From Ignavibacteriales bacterium (GTDB taxonomy: Bacteria; Bacteroidota; Ignavibacteria; Ignavibacteriales; Melioribacteraceae): a stretch of 64,000 nt of DNA. The stretch's first letter is position 1. Every line of letters starts with the position of its first letter. A program made the translations under genes and the position numbers. Location: NCBI GenBank assembly GCA_020635285.1, contig JACKAB010000011.1:1-64000 (forward strand), written 5' to 3'. Below the pieces are notes generated by a model. The model saw only the letters and a program-made list of their open reading frames with translations, was not told the DNA's origin and did no database searches. Of the stretch, positions 37,686-49,125 are shown one piece after another.

Positions 37686-39250
37686 TTAATTAAGATTTAC
37701 TTTCATTTCGACATACCGCAACAAACTATTATCCTTTACAATTGTAAGAACCTTTTGAATATCCAAATGTAATTCTCTATCATGGTTAAGTGGTTTAACT
37801 TTTTCTCTTATTTTATTGTAAGCAGCTGTTGTGCCAACTCCACACTTTAATGGTTTTAAAAACTCGACGCCTTGAGCGGCACACATAAGTTCTATTGCAA
37901 TTACTACTTCAACGTTATTTAGTATTGTATAACATTTTCTTGCTGCAATTGAGCCCATTGAATTATGATCTTCTTGATTTGCAGAAGTTGGAATTGAATC
38001 AACGCTGGCGGGGTGTGCAAGCGTTTTGTTTTCTGATACCAAAGAGGCGGCAGTATATTGAGCAATCATTAATCCGGAATTTAACCCGCCCTTTTTTGTA
38101 AGAAATCTTGGAAGATTACTGAGCTGTCCGTTTACCAATCTTTCAACTCTTCTCTCTGCAACGTTTGCCAATTCAGAAAGTGCAATTGACATAAAATCCA
38201 TTGCTAATGCCAGCGGTTGACCGTGAAAATTTCCTCCTTCAATATAGTCTTTTTCATTTGGGAAAATTAATGGGTTATCAGTCACAGAATTAAGCTCAAT
38301 TTCAACTCTGGAGCATACATAATTAATAGCATCTTTAGAGGCACCGTGAATCTGCGGAATACATCTTAAAGAATATGAGTCTTGTACTCGTTCATCGTTC
38401 AATAAATGCGATTTACGAATTTCACTTTCTTTAATTAAAGCCAACATATTTTTGGCTGTATTAATTTGTCCTTCATAAGGTCGCAAATTATGTAAACGTA
38501 AATCGAAAGCTTTATCGGTTCCTCTTAAAGCTTCATGAGAAAGCGCGCCGCTTATATCAGCAAGTTTTGCTAGTTCTTTTGATTTAATGCAAATGTATGC
38601 TGCAAAAGCTGTCATCATTTGTGTGCCGTTGATTAGTGCCAAACCTTCTTTTGCGCCTAATTTTATTGGTTTAAGATTATGTTTCTTTAGTGCCGATGAA
38701 GCCGAAACTAAATTTGTAAAGCTGGTTGTTTCACTTGTAACCGATTTAAATGTTTGGACTTTTCCTTTTCCTATTAGAGCTAAAACAAGATGAGCAAGCG
38801 GAGCTAAATCGCCACTTGAGCCAACTGAACCTTGAGATGGAATTGCCGGAATAATATTTTTATTAATTAGTTCAATTAAAAGTTCGAGAGTTTCCAGACG
38901 AATTCCCGAATTGCCCTTGGCTAAAGCATTAACACGCAGAAGCATCATCAACTTAATTATAAATGGGGAAGTAATTCTCCTACTCCTGTTGAGTGGCTAA
39001 CTATTAAATTTCTTTGCAATTCTTCAATTTTATCTTTTGATATTTTAACATTTGCAAACTCGCCAAAGCCTGTTGTAACTCCGTAAATCACTTTGTCATT
39101 TTTAACCCATTCATCAATTAACTTTCTTGCGCGAGTAATTTTCTTTTTTGCACCAGCAGTTAATTCAACTTTGGGATTATCATTAATAAATGAATTAATC
39201 TTATCGAATGTTAAACTATTGCCATCTATCAACAATTTATTATTTGCCAT
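37686..39250 (-). CDS. hutH: Histidine ammonia-lyase (one frameshift; unusual SSG triad)
   Basis: Removes ammonia from histidine to give urocanate. Two frames cover it: 38957-39250 (VIYGVTTGFGEFANVKIS, the catalytic tyrosine region) and 37686-38951 (rest). One more T (coding strand) at the run 38961-38963 joins them as LLPHFIIKLMMLLRVNALAKG. The repaired protein is about 521 residues, close to the usual length. The prosthetic MIO group normally forms from Ala-Ser-Gly; here the segment reads GSVGSSGDLAPLAH, so the triad is Ser-Ser-Gly. The flanking signature and later QDSYSLRCIPQIHGA and FHGQPLALAMD are standard. No other hut genes are near. It overlaps hflX by 11 bases. Confidence 0.92.
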
Positions 39251-40505
39251 TGAAGAGTCTCAAAATTTGTTCATGAATATGTTTAGATGTTTTATACTCA
39301 ATTGTAATTCCAAAATCATCATAAGTGGTTTTTAAATCTTCTACCATAGAGTGAACTTTAGCAACAAGATTACCTTTTGTATGATCAGTCCTAATTTTAT
39401 TTGACACAAAATTTTGTTCATAGTAATCAATAAAAATATTTTTTAGGCTGCTAATATTAATTCCTCTTTCTGCGGAAATCATTATACAGTTAGGGTAGAG
39501 GCTGTTCACATAGTTTATTTTACTCTTGTCAGTAAGAGCATCAATTTTATTAAATATTTTTATCTGCTGTTTTTCTTTGCAATTCAAACTTTCTAAGGTT
39601 TCTTCAACAACTTGTATATGATCTTCAAAATATGGATTTGTAATATCTATTAGATGAATTATTAAATCTGCATCCTTAACTACATTAAGTGTGGTTTGAA
39701 AAGAAGCGACCAAATGATGCGGAAGTTTTCTGATAAATCCAACTGTGTCAGTTAGAAGAATTTTCTTTTTGGGAGAAAGATCATATGCACGAGTAGTAGA
39801 ATCAAGTGTTGCAAACAATTTGTCTTCTGCATAAACTTTTGCTTCGGTAAGTAAATTTAATAATGTTGATTTTCCCGCATTTGTATAACCAACAATTGTT
39901 GCCTTTAAATAATCTTCTCTTCCTAAACTTTTCGTTTTTTGCTGCAATTCAATTTTTTTTAGCTTCTCTTTAAGCTTAGCAATTCGCGTTCTAATAATTC
40001 TTCTATCAGTTTCAATTTGTGTTTCACCGGGACCTTTAGTTCCAATACCGCCAAACTGTTTTGAAAGATGAGTCCAAGCGCGTGTTAAACGAGGAAGCAT
40101 ATACTGAAGCTGAGCAAGCTCCACTTGAGTTTTAGCTTCATTGGTTTTGGCGTGTGATGCAAAAATATCTAAAATCAATCCCGAGCGATCTATGATTTTT
40201 TTGTTAATTAGTTTCTCTAAATTTCTGGTTTGTGTTGGAGTCAAATCATCATCAAAAATTACAATTGTAATTTCATTTAATTCTGCAAGTTCAGCAATCT
40301 CTTCTGCTTTGCCTTTGCCAATATAAAAAGCCGTATCAATTTTATTTTTATCCTGAACAATTTTTAAAATCGTTTCTGCACCTGCTGTATTGGCTAACAT
40401 TTCCAATTCTTGCAAATGCTCATCTATTCTTTCAGTGGAAATATCTCTAGTTTTTACTGCAACGAGAATTGCTTTCTCAATTATTTCTTTTGTGGTTTCA
40501 AACAT
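39240..40505 (-). CDS. hflX: Ribosome-associated GTPase HflX
   Basis: A 421-residue GTPase that splits stalled ribosomes in known members. It has the N-terminal glycine-rich nucleotide-binding-like domain (about 30-190), GPGETQIETDRR (about 165-176), the G1 loop VGYTNAGKSTLL (about 206-217), DTVGFIRKLPH as G3 (about 256) and NKIDAL as G4. It is tightly placed: 3 bases after the BatA/VWA gene and overlapping hutH by 11 bases. The operon SpoIID-BatA/VWA-hflX-hutH is thus contiguous. Confidence 0.94.
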   Translation of the reverse strand: MFETTKEIIEKAILVAVKTRDISTERIDEHLQELEMLANTAGAETILKIVQDKNKIDTAFYIGKGKAEEIAELAELNEITIVIFDDDLTPTQTRNLEKLINKKIIDRSGLILDIFASHAKTNEAKTQVELAQLQYMLPRLTRAWTHLSKQFGGIGTKGPGETQIETDRRIIRTRIAKLKEKLKKIELQQKTKSLGREDYLKATIVGYTNAGKSTLLNLLTEAKVYAEDKLFATLDSTTRAYDLSPKKKILLTDTVGFIRKLPHHLVASFQTTLNVVKDADLIIHLIDITNPYFEDHIQVVEETLESLNCKEKQQIKIFNKIDALTDKSKINYVNSLYPNCIMISAERGINISSLKNIFIDYYEQNFVSNKIRTDHTKGNLVAKVHSMVEDLKTTYDDFGITIEYKTSKHIHEQILRLFNGK

Positions 40506-40508
40506 ATT

Positions 40509-42591
40509 TTAATTCTGTCCTAAGTTCATCAAATCCTTTTTGGCGCTTCTGGAAATAAACATTTCAATTAGTGCAAGTAAAAATGCCAATAATAAAAACA
40601 ATTTCCATAATTCAGTACCATATCTGGCTTTAGTTATTTTCTGTAAAAAATCTTCTTTTGGATTCAACATTAAATAATTGTCGCCGACTAAATCTGTATA
40701 ATATTTTGTTAATTGATCATCTGTCAACCTTTCAAGTATTGATTCACTTGGGTCAATATTTACGGCTGCAAAATCAATTAAATTATTATTATCTAAAAAT
40801 TTATAACTACCGGCAATTTTATCATTATTGTATTCCAATACATTAGTTGGAAGATTTTGCAAATTTAATTTTTCACTTCCACCGGGAAAAATAACATCTA
40901 GAATTGGAAATGTATTATTGCCAAAACTAATTGGAATAGTTTCCCCAACAATATAATTTTTATTTTCATTCTGATTTGAAGAAAGATAAAAAACAGATTT
41001 GGTAATTAAGGGAGCAAAAATTCCTTTCAATGGAAAATTTCCCGAATTTAAGTCCGGTGAAATATTAAAAAATAAAATTTTGCCATTATCAAAGTTTTTT
41101 TCACCAAGAAATATACTTTTATCATTTAATTGAATAATTGATTTTACAGTCAGACTAGGGAAATACTTTACATACCTAAAAATATTTGGTGATTCAACTT
41201 GCTGCTTGTTTGAATTGGAAAATAAATTTTTAAAAATTGGATGAGCAAAATCAATTTTATCAAATTCAGCAAAGTTTAATTCTGTTTCATTCGTTTGAAT
41301 AATTTTATCAATCTTAGGCAAATCCATTAAATTCAATAAATTATTAATTCTATATATTTCCACATTATTACTTGGAAAGAAAACCAAGCTTCCACCATCT
41401 TTTACATAATTTGCCAATTGTGGCATTGCAATATTACCGGAGGTTACTAAAAATACCATATCGAAATCTTCAATTTTCACAAATTGAATAGCGTTAATGG
41501 ATTTTAATGTGACTTTTATTCTATCAGAACTAGTTGCAGGCTTTAACGCAGCTTCTAAAAAATTTATTTCTGAAATATCATCATAAACTAAAAGAACATT
41601 GATTTTTTCAGGAACTTTAAAGTTATAATAAGCAATATTATCTTCTAAAATATTATCTTCCTCCAATTCTAATCTTGCTTCTATCAATCCAGTTTCTTTA
41701 AGGTTTGTTTCAAACTCAATAATTTTAGTTTCGTTGGAAGGTAAAGTTATATTTTGCTGAGCAACCCTTTCATCATTAATAAAAAGTGAAGTTGAAAAAT
41801 TATTAATTGGATTATCAGAAAAGTTATTTACACTTGCAGAAAAAGTTAAAGGTTTGTTCAACTCAATAATAGAATTCTCTAATTTTAAATTAGAAACAGA
41901 ATAATTTTCTGGGTCTACAGTCGACATATCAAAAGAGTACATTTTATATCGTCAATCTTTAATTTCAGTGAATCTTTTTCTTTTTCAAAAAAGTACTTTT
42001 TTGAAAATCTGTAAAAAGGTAAATCTCTTTGTTAATATTTTGAGATTTTGTTAAAGTCTCAGCTGCTATTTCTATAATTGAACTTAATGGTCTAGTTAAT
42101 TGTGTTGTTTTGATGTTATCTAAAATAAGTAAAGCATTTTCTTTGTTAGATGTTTTTTAATAGAATCGGATATGGTTATAAAAAATATTTCATCCCCATC
42201 TTGTTGTTTTTCTAAAACAGCTTTTATAGCTTTTTTTGCTTTGATTGAAAATTGAACCTTTATCATTTACGTATGACATACTAAACGAATTATCTAAAAT
42301 AAAAACCACACTTGATTTTGCGGAACCAGTTGAGCCAATAAAATTGACACTTTCAAGTGTTGGTCTGGCAAAAGCTAATACTAAAAAAAATATTATGATA
42401 AGAGTTCGTATAAGCAGAAGAAGCCATTGCTTAATTTTAATATTTTTTATTTTAGATTTTTGCAGTTCTTTTAAAAAAGATAGAGTGCTAAACTCAACTT
42501 TTTTCAGTTTTCTAAAATTTAAAAGGTGGATAATAATTGGAATTGAAGCCGCCAGTAAACCCAATAAAATAGCGGGATTAAGAAATACCAT
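40509..42591 (-). CDS. BatA/VWA-domain membrane protein (several frameshifts)
   Basis: A roughly 695-residue membrane protein once repaired. The N-terminus (MVFLNPAILLGLLAASIPII) with a second hydrophobic segment near residue 60 is the BatA / aerotolerance-regulator N-terminal domain. A von Willebrand A domain with the metal-site motif FILDNSFSMS follows (about 95-104). The C-terminal half (40509-41942) has an Ig-like stretch, a GATase-like fold (DGGSLVFFP), and a final membrane segment (LWKLFLLLAFLLALIEMFI). Frames break near 42237, at six T (42153-42158), at five T (41981-41985) and at four T (41942-41945), mostly missing one base. Relatives are membrane proteins of unclear role. Confidence 0.8.
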
Positions 42592-42628
42592 AGTTCTCTA
42601 ATTCTTTATGAATGATGGAGTAATGAAA

Positions 42629-43972
42629 TTAATAAATCTCCTTTATTTGAGCACCTCTAAAATAGTGCAATAAAATTTCATCAAATCGGTAGCCTTTTTC
42701 TCCCATAACTGCGGCTCCTATTTGGCAAAGTCCAACTCCGTGACCCCAACCTGCGCCAGTCAAAATAAATTTTTGTGGAATGTTATCCACAAAATTCTCT
42801 TTTTCAATAATAAAGGCAGAACTATATAAATGTGATGATGAGAGCAATTTTCTGATTTCTAATTCTTTTCCAATGGTTAACGTCTTTTTTGTTCCAACAA
42901 CTTTCAATTTTATCAACCTTCCCGAATGACCACGTTCTATTGGAACTAAGTCGATGATATTCCCAAAATCAATTTCACTTTTTTCTTTAATTAATTTTGC
43001 TAATTCATCTTGTGTATATTCAACTTTCCATCTGTAAAAATCTTTTGTTATTCTATCATAGTTATTTAAAACTTGAGATAAAATTTTTTCATCTGTTGTA
43101 TTGCAGAATGCAGAGGGGTAATTCTTTATCCATTTCATGGCATCTTTTTCATTAACTAAATCGGTGTTATAACCATCCGGTTCATATTTGTAATCAACAA
43201 AAGTCTGCAAATAAGGATGAGAAATATTCTCCCAAACATTTTCAAAAGTTTCAGTAATTCCACCACAAGCTTTAGAATACCGGGTATCACAAATATCATC
43301 TTCATCCATAAGAACAATTCCGTTTGTTTCTTCAACGGCTTGCTCTGCATTGTGAGCTTGTACTTTTGTGATACCTTGATATCGCTGACAATGGTCATCA
43401 GCACAAACATCATAAAGCTTGTGATCTTCTCTATCGTACCATCTTATAATCTCATCTTCAGTAATAAACTCAGATTTTTGCAATGTTGTTTGTGTTTTAA
43501 GGGATTTTCTCTTTTCCATTTGCGCCAATAGCCAGCTACGGGAAATAACTGCGTGGGCTTTTAACAGTTCAATAGAACTTGTGGCACTCATTTCAGAAGA
43601 AATTACACTTTTTAAATATTCTTCCACAAAAACGATATTAATTACGGTAAGTTTTTTGTCTTCTACAATTATTTTTAATGTACCAGTAAATCTCTGGTTT
43701 TGTTTTTGTTCCCAATGAAATTTTAATCCAATTGTCACATTTTTAAGAAGAAAAGTATCAGATTTATCTTCGGTCGGTTCCAAAACAATTTCATCAACGG
43801 GCTTAAACTCTTTATCATTTTGGGATAAAACAATTTTGTCATTTTCTATTCTGGCGGTTATTTTCCCGTTTAATAATTTTTCAGATAAATCAGTTAAATA
43901 ATCACCATAAAGAATGCACTCAATGGAATTATCGGAAAGGATTGCAACTTCAACTTTTGGTTCAGAGTTCAT
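42629..43972 (-). CDS. SpoIID/LytB domain protein
   Basis: A 447-residue protein with the SpoIID domain of amidase-enhancer/lytic-transglycosylase type. Conserved segments are LKSVISSEMSATSSIELLKA (split as KSVISSEMS and ELLKAHAVISRSW, about residues 120-150), YDVCADDHCQRYQGI (about 193-207), the TRYSKACGGITETF segment (about 230) and the C-terminal GAGWGHGVGLCQIGAAVMGE. In Bacillus SpoIID cuts peptidoglycan glycan strands; here a cell-wall role is inferred. No classical signal peptide is clear at the chosen start, and I see no better start upstream. It leads a tight minus-strand gene row ending in hutH. Confidence 0.82.
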   Translation of the reverse strand: MNSEPKVEVAILSDNSIECILYGDYLTDLSEKLLNGKITARIENDKIVLSQNDKEFKPVDEIVLEPTEDKSDTFLLKNVTIGLKFHWEQKQNQRFTGTLKIIVEDKKLTVINIVFVEEYLKSVISSEMSATSSIELLKAHAVISRSWLLAQMEKRKSLKTQTTLQKSEFITEDEIIRWYDREDHKLYDVCADDHCQRYQGITKVQAHNAEQAVEETNGIVLMDEDDICDTRYSKACGGITETFENVWENISHPYLQTFVDYKYEPDGYNTDLVNEKDAMKWIKNYPSAFCNTTDEKILSQVLNNYDRITKDFYRWKVEYTQDELAKLIKEKSEIDFGNIIDLVPIERGHSGRLIKLKVVGTKKTLTIGKELEIRKLLSSSHLYSSAFIIEKENFVDNIPQKFILTGAGWGHGVGLCQIGAAVMGEKGYRFDEILLHYFRGAQIKEIY

Positions 43973-44204
43973 ACTATTAAATTAAATTATTAATTAAACT
44001 CAAAAATAATACTTCTTTTTAGACTTAACAACTAAGTAAAATTTTCTCCGAACTGACTTTGTAACTTTAAGAAATGCAAAAAACTACAAAATAATTAATT
44101 TGGCTTTATAATTAAGATTTTTATAATTTTATTGATAAATAATGTGATAGTTTAATTCTAAAATATTGATTTAAATATAGATGATAATAAAAACACATTA
44201 AAAT

Positions 44205-47200
44205 TTGATAAAATCTAAAAAAATATTTCTCCTTTCAATATTTGCATTACTGATTAATAATAATATTTTGTTTGCTCAATCAGTTAAGCTTTCCGAAATA
44301 ATGTTTGCCCCATCAGAATCTAACAGCGAATTTATTGAGGTTAAAAACACTTCTGAAAATGAAACAATTGATTTAACCGGTTATAAAATTAAGTACCACA
44401 CAGTCTCAGCTGATGATATAATTTCACCGACAAATGAATATTTACTTCAACCAAATCAATATGCAATTATTTTTGAAGCTGATTATGATTTTGGAAATGG
44501 TGTATATCAAAATATACTTGATGCAAATGCACTGATTTTCATTTTAGATGATAACGCTTTTGGAAGCACTGGTATGGCAAATACTAGTGATAGAGAAATA
44601 TTCTTATTGAATTCTACTGAAGACACAATAGATTCATATATTTATTCGGCTGATAATGAAATAGGCTTTTCTGATGAAATAATTGATTTTGATAAAAAGA
44701 ATTGGAGCAATTCAACAATATTAAATGGTACGCCGGGTAGCAGAAATTCTGTTTCTCCAAAGCAGAATGATTTAAGAATATCGGAAATTAAATTTTCATC
44801 GAGTAATATTGTTATTGGTGAACCCGCGGCTATTAAAATAACAATTGAAAATTTAGGCGTATTGTTAGCTGATCAATTTATATTTAATCTTTATAATGAT
44901 GTTAACAAAGATAAAATTCAGCTAGAGGATGAATTAATATTTACAAAAGTTTTAGAGAATTTACTACCGAATGATTTCGTAATAATTGAAGATACAATCA
45001 GAAATATTGAACTTGGAGAAAATAATATTATTGCAGAAGTAATTTTGATCAAGATGAATTTTTAGAAAACAATTATGCCTTTGCAAATATTAATGGAATT
45101 GAAGTAAATGAAATTAGAGGTGATTTAGTAATAAATGAAATTATGTATGCGCCGGAATCACCAGAGCCTGAATGGATTGAAATATTTAATAAAAGTAATA
45201 AAAATATTTTATTTGATAAATACAAAGTTGCTGATAAAACTGATACTGTTGAAATAATCAGTCAACCAAGGGTTTTAATCCCAAACGAGTATTTAATAAT
45301 TGCTGATGATAGTTTAATAACAGAAGTTTATCCCAAGTTACAAAATGTAATTATCGCCAAATTACCAACACTTAATAATTCTGATGATGAAATTTCAATT
45401 ATGGATTCTTTATTCAGAGTGATTGATTCTTTAGCTTATAATTCATCTGGGGTGGTAAAATGGAAAATCGCTGGAAAGAATTGATCCATATCAAAATTCA
45501 AATGATGAACTAAATTGGTCGGAAAGCAAATTTCCAACTCCCGGAAAGTTAAATAGTATTTCTAAAAAAGATTATGATGTTAGTCTAGATACTGTGTTTA
45601 TTTCTCCAAATGATGCTGTAATTAGTGATTCAATTAATATTTTTGCAAAAATAAAGAATATTGGGAAAAAGGAGTTTAATTTTTCGTTGCAATTATTTGA
45701 TGATTTGAGCAATGACTTTATTGAAGATAATCTTATTGAGCAGACTAAATTGATAAGCATAAATTCAGATGATTCACTAAATATTGAATTCAGTACAAAA
45801 ATAAAAGTTGAGGAAATCCCTAAAAATTATTTAATAAAAACAACTAAAGATGATGATGACGGAACAAATAATTATAAATGGCTAACTATTCAGCCAGGCT
45901 ATCCTAAAAAATCTATTATTATAAATGAAATTATGTTTTCTCCAATAAATGATGAACCAGAATGGCTAGAAATATTCAACAATTCCAATTTTGTTATAAA
46001 CCTAAATGATTGGGAAGTTGGAGACGTTTTAACAAATCCGGTTTTTACAAAAATTACAAATGAAGATATTTTTATTGAGCCAAATAGTTATTTAGTAATT
46101 GCAAAGGATGAAACAATTTTTAATTACCACAAAATTATTTTATCACAAACTGTTTTTACCAAGTTTGCTAATCTTAATAATGATTCTGATGGTATTGTAA
46201 TTAAAGATAACCGAGAAATTACAATTGATTCTGTACTTTATGAAAGCAACTGGGGAACACGCGGTAACTCAATTGAGCGGAAGAATAAATCATTTAGTTC
46301 TACCAATAAAAATAATTGGGGTACTTCAATTGACATTGAAGGCAGTACACCGGGAAGAGTAAACAGTATTTCACCTAAAAACATTGATATTGCTGCAATT
46401 GCAATTAATACTATTCCAAAGAATCCGGTCAAGAATGACTTTGTAACTATCCAGCTAAAATTAAAAAATTATGGCGAGCAAAATTCAGAAAGTGTGAAAA
46501 TTAAATTTTATTATGGAAACAAAGTGCCTGATAATTTATTGGAAGAAATTGATATCAACTCTATAAACAAGGGCGATACATTAAATATCATAACTACAAA
46601 AAAAATTAAAATTGAGGACACATTAATAATTGCTGCTCAAATTCAAACCCAAAATGATGAAGATATTATAAATAATTATATTGAAAAATCAATTATCGCT
46701 GGATTTAATTTGCACACACTTCTTATAAATGAAATAATGTTTAAAACAGAAAATGATGCACCTGAATGGATAGAACTGTATAATAATGCTGATTCTACAA
46801 TAAATCTAAAGGGATGGCAAATAAGTAACGGAAATTTAACGTCGATAATTACTGAAGAAAACATTTTTATTGAACCTAATGATTTTATTGTACTCAGTGA
46901 TTTAACGAACAAAAATTACTTTGAGAAGGAAGAAGTAAAAGTAATTTATACAGAACTCCCTGAATTAAACGATAGAAAAGACGATGTAATTATTTATGAT
47001 TATAGAAACGCAGTTATTGACAGCATAAATTATGAGGTTTCAAATTATATGATTCCTAATATTTCCTTGGAACGAATCAGTTTATCTTCTGAATCATCTG
47101 ATCAATTAAATTGGACCTTTTCTTTAAGCTCTTTTGGAAGTACACCCGGAAATGAAAACTCAGTTAAAACCTTGCCAAGTAATAATTTTGGTGATTTAAT

Positions 47201-48014
47201 ATTTACTGAAATTATGTTTAATCCAAATGAAAACAATTCTGAATACTTAGAAATTTACAATACTGGAGAAAATCCGATCGAGATAGGCGGTTGGAAGGTT
47301 ATGGTTGGAGAAGTTATTTTTACTCTATCAGACTTCAGTTATATGTTAAATTCACAGAGCTATTTTACACTTTCGGCTGATTCGTCAATTTATGACAATT
47401 ATGAATGGCTGAAAGATTCAGATAAAATCAAAATAGTAAATGCAAGTTCACTTGGATTAACAAACACTGGTAAAGCAATTTATTTAATTGATTATAAAAA
47501 TGAAATTATTGATTCACTTAATTATTCTGAGGCATGGCATAACTCAGCTTTTGAAGAAACAAAAAATATTTCTCTGGAGTTAATAAATGTAAATTTAGAT
47601 AGAACCAGGTCAAGCAATTGGAGTAGCTCGGTTAGCAGTTTTGGCGGATCACCTGGAAAGCAAAACTCAATTTATGTTGATAAAAGCATATCTCAAACTA
47701 AATTAAGCATTTCTCCAAATCCATTTTCGCCTGATAATGACGGCTTTGAAGATTTTACAATAATTAGCTATAATCTAAAAGAAGCAATATCTCAAATAAG
47801 AATAAGAATTTTTGATAGCAAAGGGCGGATGGTCAGAACTTTAGCCAATAACATTCCATCGGGTTCACAAGGAGAAATTATTTTTGATGGTTTAGATACA
47901 CTTGGAAATCCATTAAGAATTGGGATTTATATAATTCTTTTCGAGGCAATTAATCCAAATAATGCAGTTGTTGAAGTTCTGAAAGAGGTTGTAGTTGTTG
48001 CAAGAAAGTTGTAA
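44205..48014 (+). CDS. Giant secreted lamin-tail-domain protein (two frameshifts)
   Basis: A secreted surface protein of about 1,269 residues. A TTG start and signal peptide (about 1-26, ending ILFAQS) are followed by five lamin-tail domains, each opening with a version of INEIMFxP...EWIEIxN (near 44290, 45130, 45925, 46726 and 47200) and closing with a TPGxxNS motif. CARDB-like Ig domains lie between them (near 44770, 45580, 46385). The C-terminus (SPNPFSPDNDGFEDFT then YNLKEA, IFDSKGRMVRTL) is a FlgD-like Ig domain that may serve as a secretion or anchoring module. Frames break near 45047 (one base missing) and between about 45440 and 45475. Probable cell-surface or matrix role; not an enzyme. 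Confidence 0.82.
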
Positions 48015-48156
48015 AATTTAATAAATGTTTTTTAAGAAAATCAATTCTAAATAGATATTCCAACAATCTATAAAGAGAATTTTAATTAAACTAGAATTAC
48101 CTAAAAAATTTTCGAGAATATTGTCGTAAATCAAAGTATTATTTAATAAAAATAAT

Positions 48157-48164
48157 TATGTTTG
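48157..48164 (+). promoter_or_regulatory. Possible TAnnTTTG promoter -7 element before parA
   Basis: TATGTTTG matches the Bacteroidota-type -7 box TAnnTTTG and lies 39 bases before the parA start. No clear -33 TTG at the right spacing was found, so this is a weak call. Confidence 0.3.
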
Positions 48165-48202
48165 CCTTTCTATTCCTTAAACAAATTTAGAGAATCTATA
48201 TT

Positions 48203-49024
48203 ATGGGAAAAATTATTGCACTTGCAATGCCAAAAGGCGGTGTTGCTAAAACTACTTCAGCAGTTAATCTTTCTATTTCACTTGCCAACAAACAGAAAAG
48301 AGTTTTATTAATTGATGCAGATCCTGCAAATCAGTGTGCCACAGCTTTCGGTTTACCGGATGATCCGGAAATTGGAACATTATTTGGTGTTCTTAATTAT
48401 TCTCAAAGTTGCGAAGAGGCAATAAATACAACTGAAAACCCATACTTTGATATTCTCCCTTTCAAAAATATTTCTTATGAAGAAGAGTTGCTTTTAACCG
48501 ATATAAGTTTTGATAATCAACTTTTTAATAACTTAGTTAAACCCTTCATCGGTGGGTACGATTTCGTTTTAATAGATTGTCCGCCAACCTTGGTTGGAAT
48601 GACGGCAAATGTTTTAAACATTGCTGATTCAGTTTTGATTCCTGTAAAATCAAGTATGTTTTCAATTTCTGTTCTGCCAAAATTAATTGATAGAATTGAA
48701 AAAATTCATAAAAATGGGAACCCAAGACTGCATATTGAGGGAATATTTTTAACAATGCACGAACTTAATACAAGAGCTGCATTTGAGGCAAAAAAAGAGC
48801 TTTATAAGCTTTTTCCAAATGATATGTTAACAACTGCGATTCCTAAAAATATTACCGCAGAAGAAGCCTCCTTTCTGCACGATCCAGTAATAATAGTTGA
48901 ACCAAATGCTAAAGCTTCAATTGCATACAATCAATTGGCTGATGAATTAATTGAGAAAAATTTATCTATGCATCAAGATACTTTCCAATCATTTGCAGAT
49001 ACAGAATCATTGGATGAGCTTTAA
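48203..49024 (+). CDS. ParA-family (Soj/MinD-like) partition ATPase
   Basis: A 273-residue cytoplasmic ATPase. The deviant Walker A is MPKGGVAKTTSAVNL (about residues 9-23), with the signature lysine KGG, switch I as DADPANQCATAFGL (about 39) and switch II as LIDCPPTLVGMTANVL (about 118). ParA proteins move or position DNA or protein cargo. No ParB or other partner is seen in the window, so cargo is unknown. It stands between two secreted-protein genes. Confidence 0.88.
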   Translation: MGKIIALAMPKGGVAKTTSAVNLSISLANKQKRVLLIDADPANQCATAFGLPDDPEIGTLFGVLNYSQSCEEAINTTENPYFDILPFKNISYEEELLLTDISFDNQLFNNLVKPFIGGYDFVLIDCPPTLVGMTANVLNIADSVLIPVKSSMFSISVLPKLIDRIEKIHKNGNPRLHIEGIFLTMHELNTRAAFEAKKELYKLFPNDMLTTAIPKNITAEEASFLHDPVIIVEPNAKASIAYNQLADELIEKNLSMHQDTFQSFADTESLDEL

Positions 49025-49125
49025 GAAATTGTAATAAAATTATTCTTGTGCAAAACAATTTCTTTGTTAACTAAAATTTGTAAATTCACTTATATTTAAG
49101 AATTACAAAAATCAAATTGGTTAAC

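Noticed and set aside
28670..45600. Programmed ribosomal frameshifting or phase variation as cause of the many broken frames
   Set aside because: The breaks occur in unrelated housekeeping genes at varied, mostly short runs, without a shared slippery motif or downstream structure; sequence error is simpler.
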